Shown: positions 63,930-64,000 of the stretch, one piece after another
Layout of the letters: each line of letters begins with the position of its first letter
Position numbering within the stretch: position 1 is the stretch's first letter
Source of the DNA: JBFHIZ01 sp041596215
GTDB taxonomy: Bacteria; Bacillota; Clostridia; Lachnospirales; Lachnospiraceae
NCBI GenBank assembly: GCA_041596215.1
Contig: JBFHIZ010000001.1
Span: forward strand, 115,702-179,701
Direction: 5' to 3'
Length of the DNA stretch: 64,000 nt
Program-made: the position numbers and the translations under genes
The notes under the pieces: model-generated
What the model saw: the letters and a program-made list of their open reading frames with translations, nothing else
What the model was told of the DNA's origin: nothing
Databases searched by the model: none

Positions 63930-64000
63930 CGTTAGGATAAGCCCTCGACCGATTAGTAACATTCAGCTCCATACATTACTGCACTTCCACCTATGCCCTA
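63930..64000 (-). rRNA. 23S ribosomal RNA, 3' end (runs off window)
   Basis: On the minus strand the last bases read GTGGAAGTGCAGTAATGTAT, then GGAGCTGAATGTTACTAATC and GGTCGAGGGCTTATCC, the conserved 3' end of bacterial 23S rRNA. The end at 63930 is approximate. The rest of the gene lies beyond the window. No 5S rRNA follows before the terminator. Confidence 0.9.

Noticed and set aside
63840..63930. 5S rRNA gene downstream of 23S
   Set aside because: The space is too short and no conserved 5S loop sequence is visible.

Overview
This is an AT-rich, core-genome segment of a low-GC Gram-positive anaerobe, most likely a member of the Lachnospiraceae/Lachnospirales (class Clostridia). The grounds are the gene families and their order: an rplS-lepB-rbgA-lepB-rnhB-ylqG-ylqH-yraN run, plsX-acpP-rnc-smc-ftsY, a ylxM-ffh-rpsP-khpA operon, der-plsY-gpsA preceded by a PDZ/radical-SAM/DUF512 gene, a long ribose-phosphate pyrophosphokinase, and lipoproteins with Firmicutes lipoboxes. 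A cheV gene suggests a chemotactic organism. The genus cannot be fixed from this window. Almost every gene is on the minus strand; the plus-strand exceptions are the LacI regulator, prs, an LtaS-like sulfatase and tmcAL.

Layout. 1-2251: the start of a membrane-anchored MutS-like ATPase and a purine permease. 2389-7672: a nucleoside uptake and salvage operon (BmpA-type lipoprotein, double ABC ATPase, two permeases, cytidine deaminase). 7821-15998: a maltodextrin locus (LacI regulator divergent from malQ-malE-malF-malG and a lipoprotein alpha-amylase) with no ATPase gene. 16031-22133: DUF512 protein, Der GTPase, PlsY, GpsA, PepF. 22261-23454: prs. 23486-29106: rplS, two signal peptidases around RbgA, RNase HII, flagellar-export-like YlqG/YlqH and YraN. 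29323-31434: LtaS-like sulfatase. 31456-35043: ylxM-ffh-rpsP-khpA and rimM-trmD. 35142-44692: YitT, IlvA, FtsY, SMC, RNase III, ACP, PlsX, L32, DUF177. 44835-48566: TmcAL, PFL/UPF0210 plus ACT protein, YycJ-type metallo-beta-lactamase. 48594-54777: FtsA-like ATPase, CoaE, DNA polymerase I, DegV. 54858-57859: RCK_C membrane protein, tRNA-Leu(CAA), LysA with a TrmB-type regulator. 58014-61890: Ung, HisF, HisH, and a repeat-rich single-pass membrane protein. 62030-64000: CheV, a voltage-sensor-type ion channel with an aberrant selectivity filter, and the 3' end of a 23S rRNA gene at the window edge.

How the parts fit. Three transport/metabolic modules (nucleosides; maltodextrins; phosphatidic acid synthesis through PlsX, PlsY and GpsA) are interleaved with translation, secretion and chromosome-maintenance genes. 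Intrinsic terminators mark most transcription-unit ends, and several near-consensus TTGACA-17-TATAAT promoters can be placed by eye (for DUF177-rpmF, plsX, ylxM-ffh, trmB-lysA, tRNA-Leu and rplS).

I found no phage, insertion sequence, CRISPR array, toxin-antitoxin or defence locus, and no clearly new multi-gene system. The signals most worth a second look are the ion channel whose filter reads RANYN in place of TVGYG, the DAEAI pentapeptide-repeat membrane protein, the FtsA-like protein with a long beta-grasp-like tail, the TrmB-lysA pairing, the inverted repeats over the tRNA-Leu and rplS promoters, and the rRNA operon that appears to end without a 5S gene. No stretch longer than 300 bases lacks a gene.
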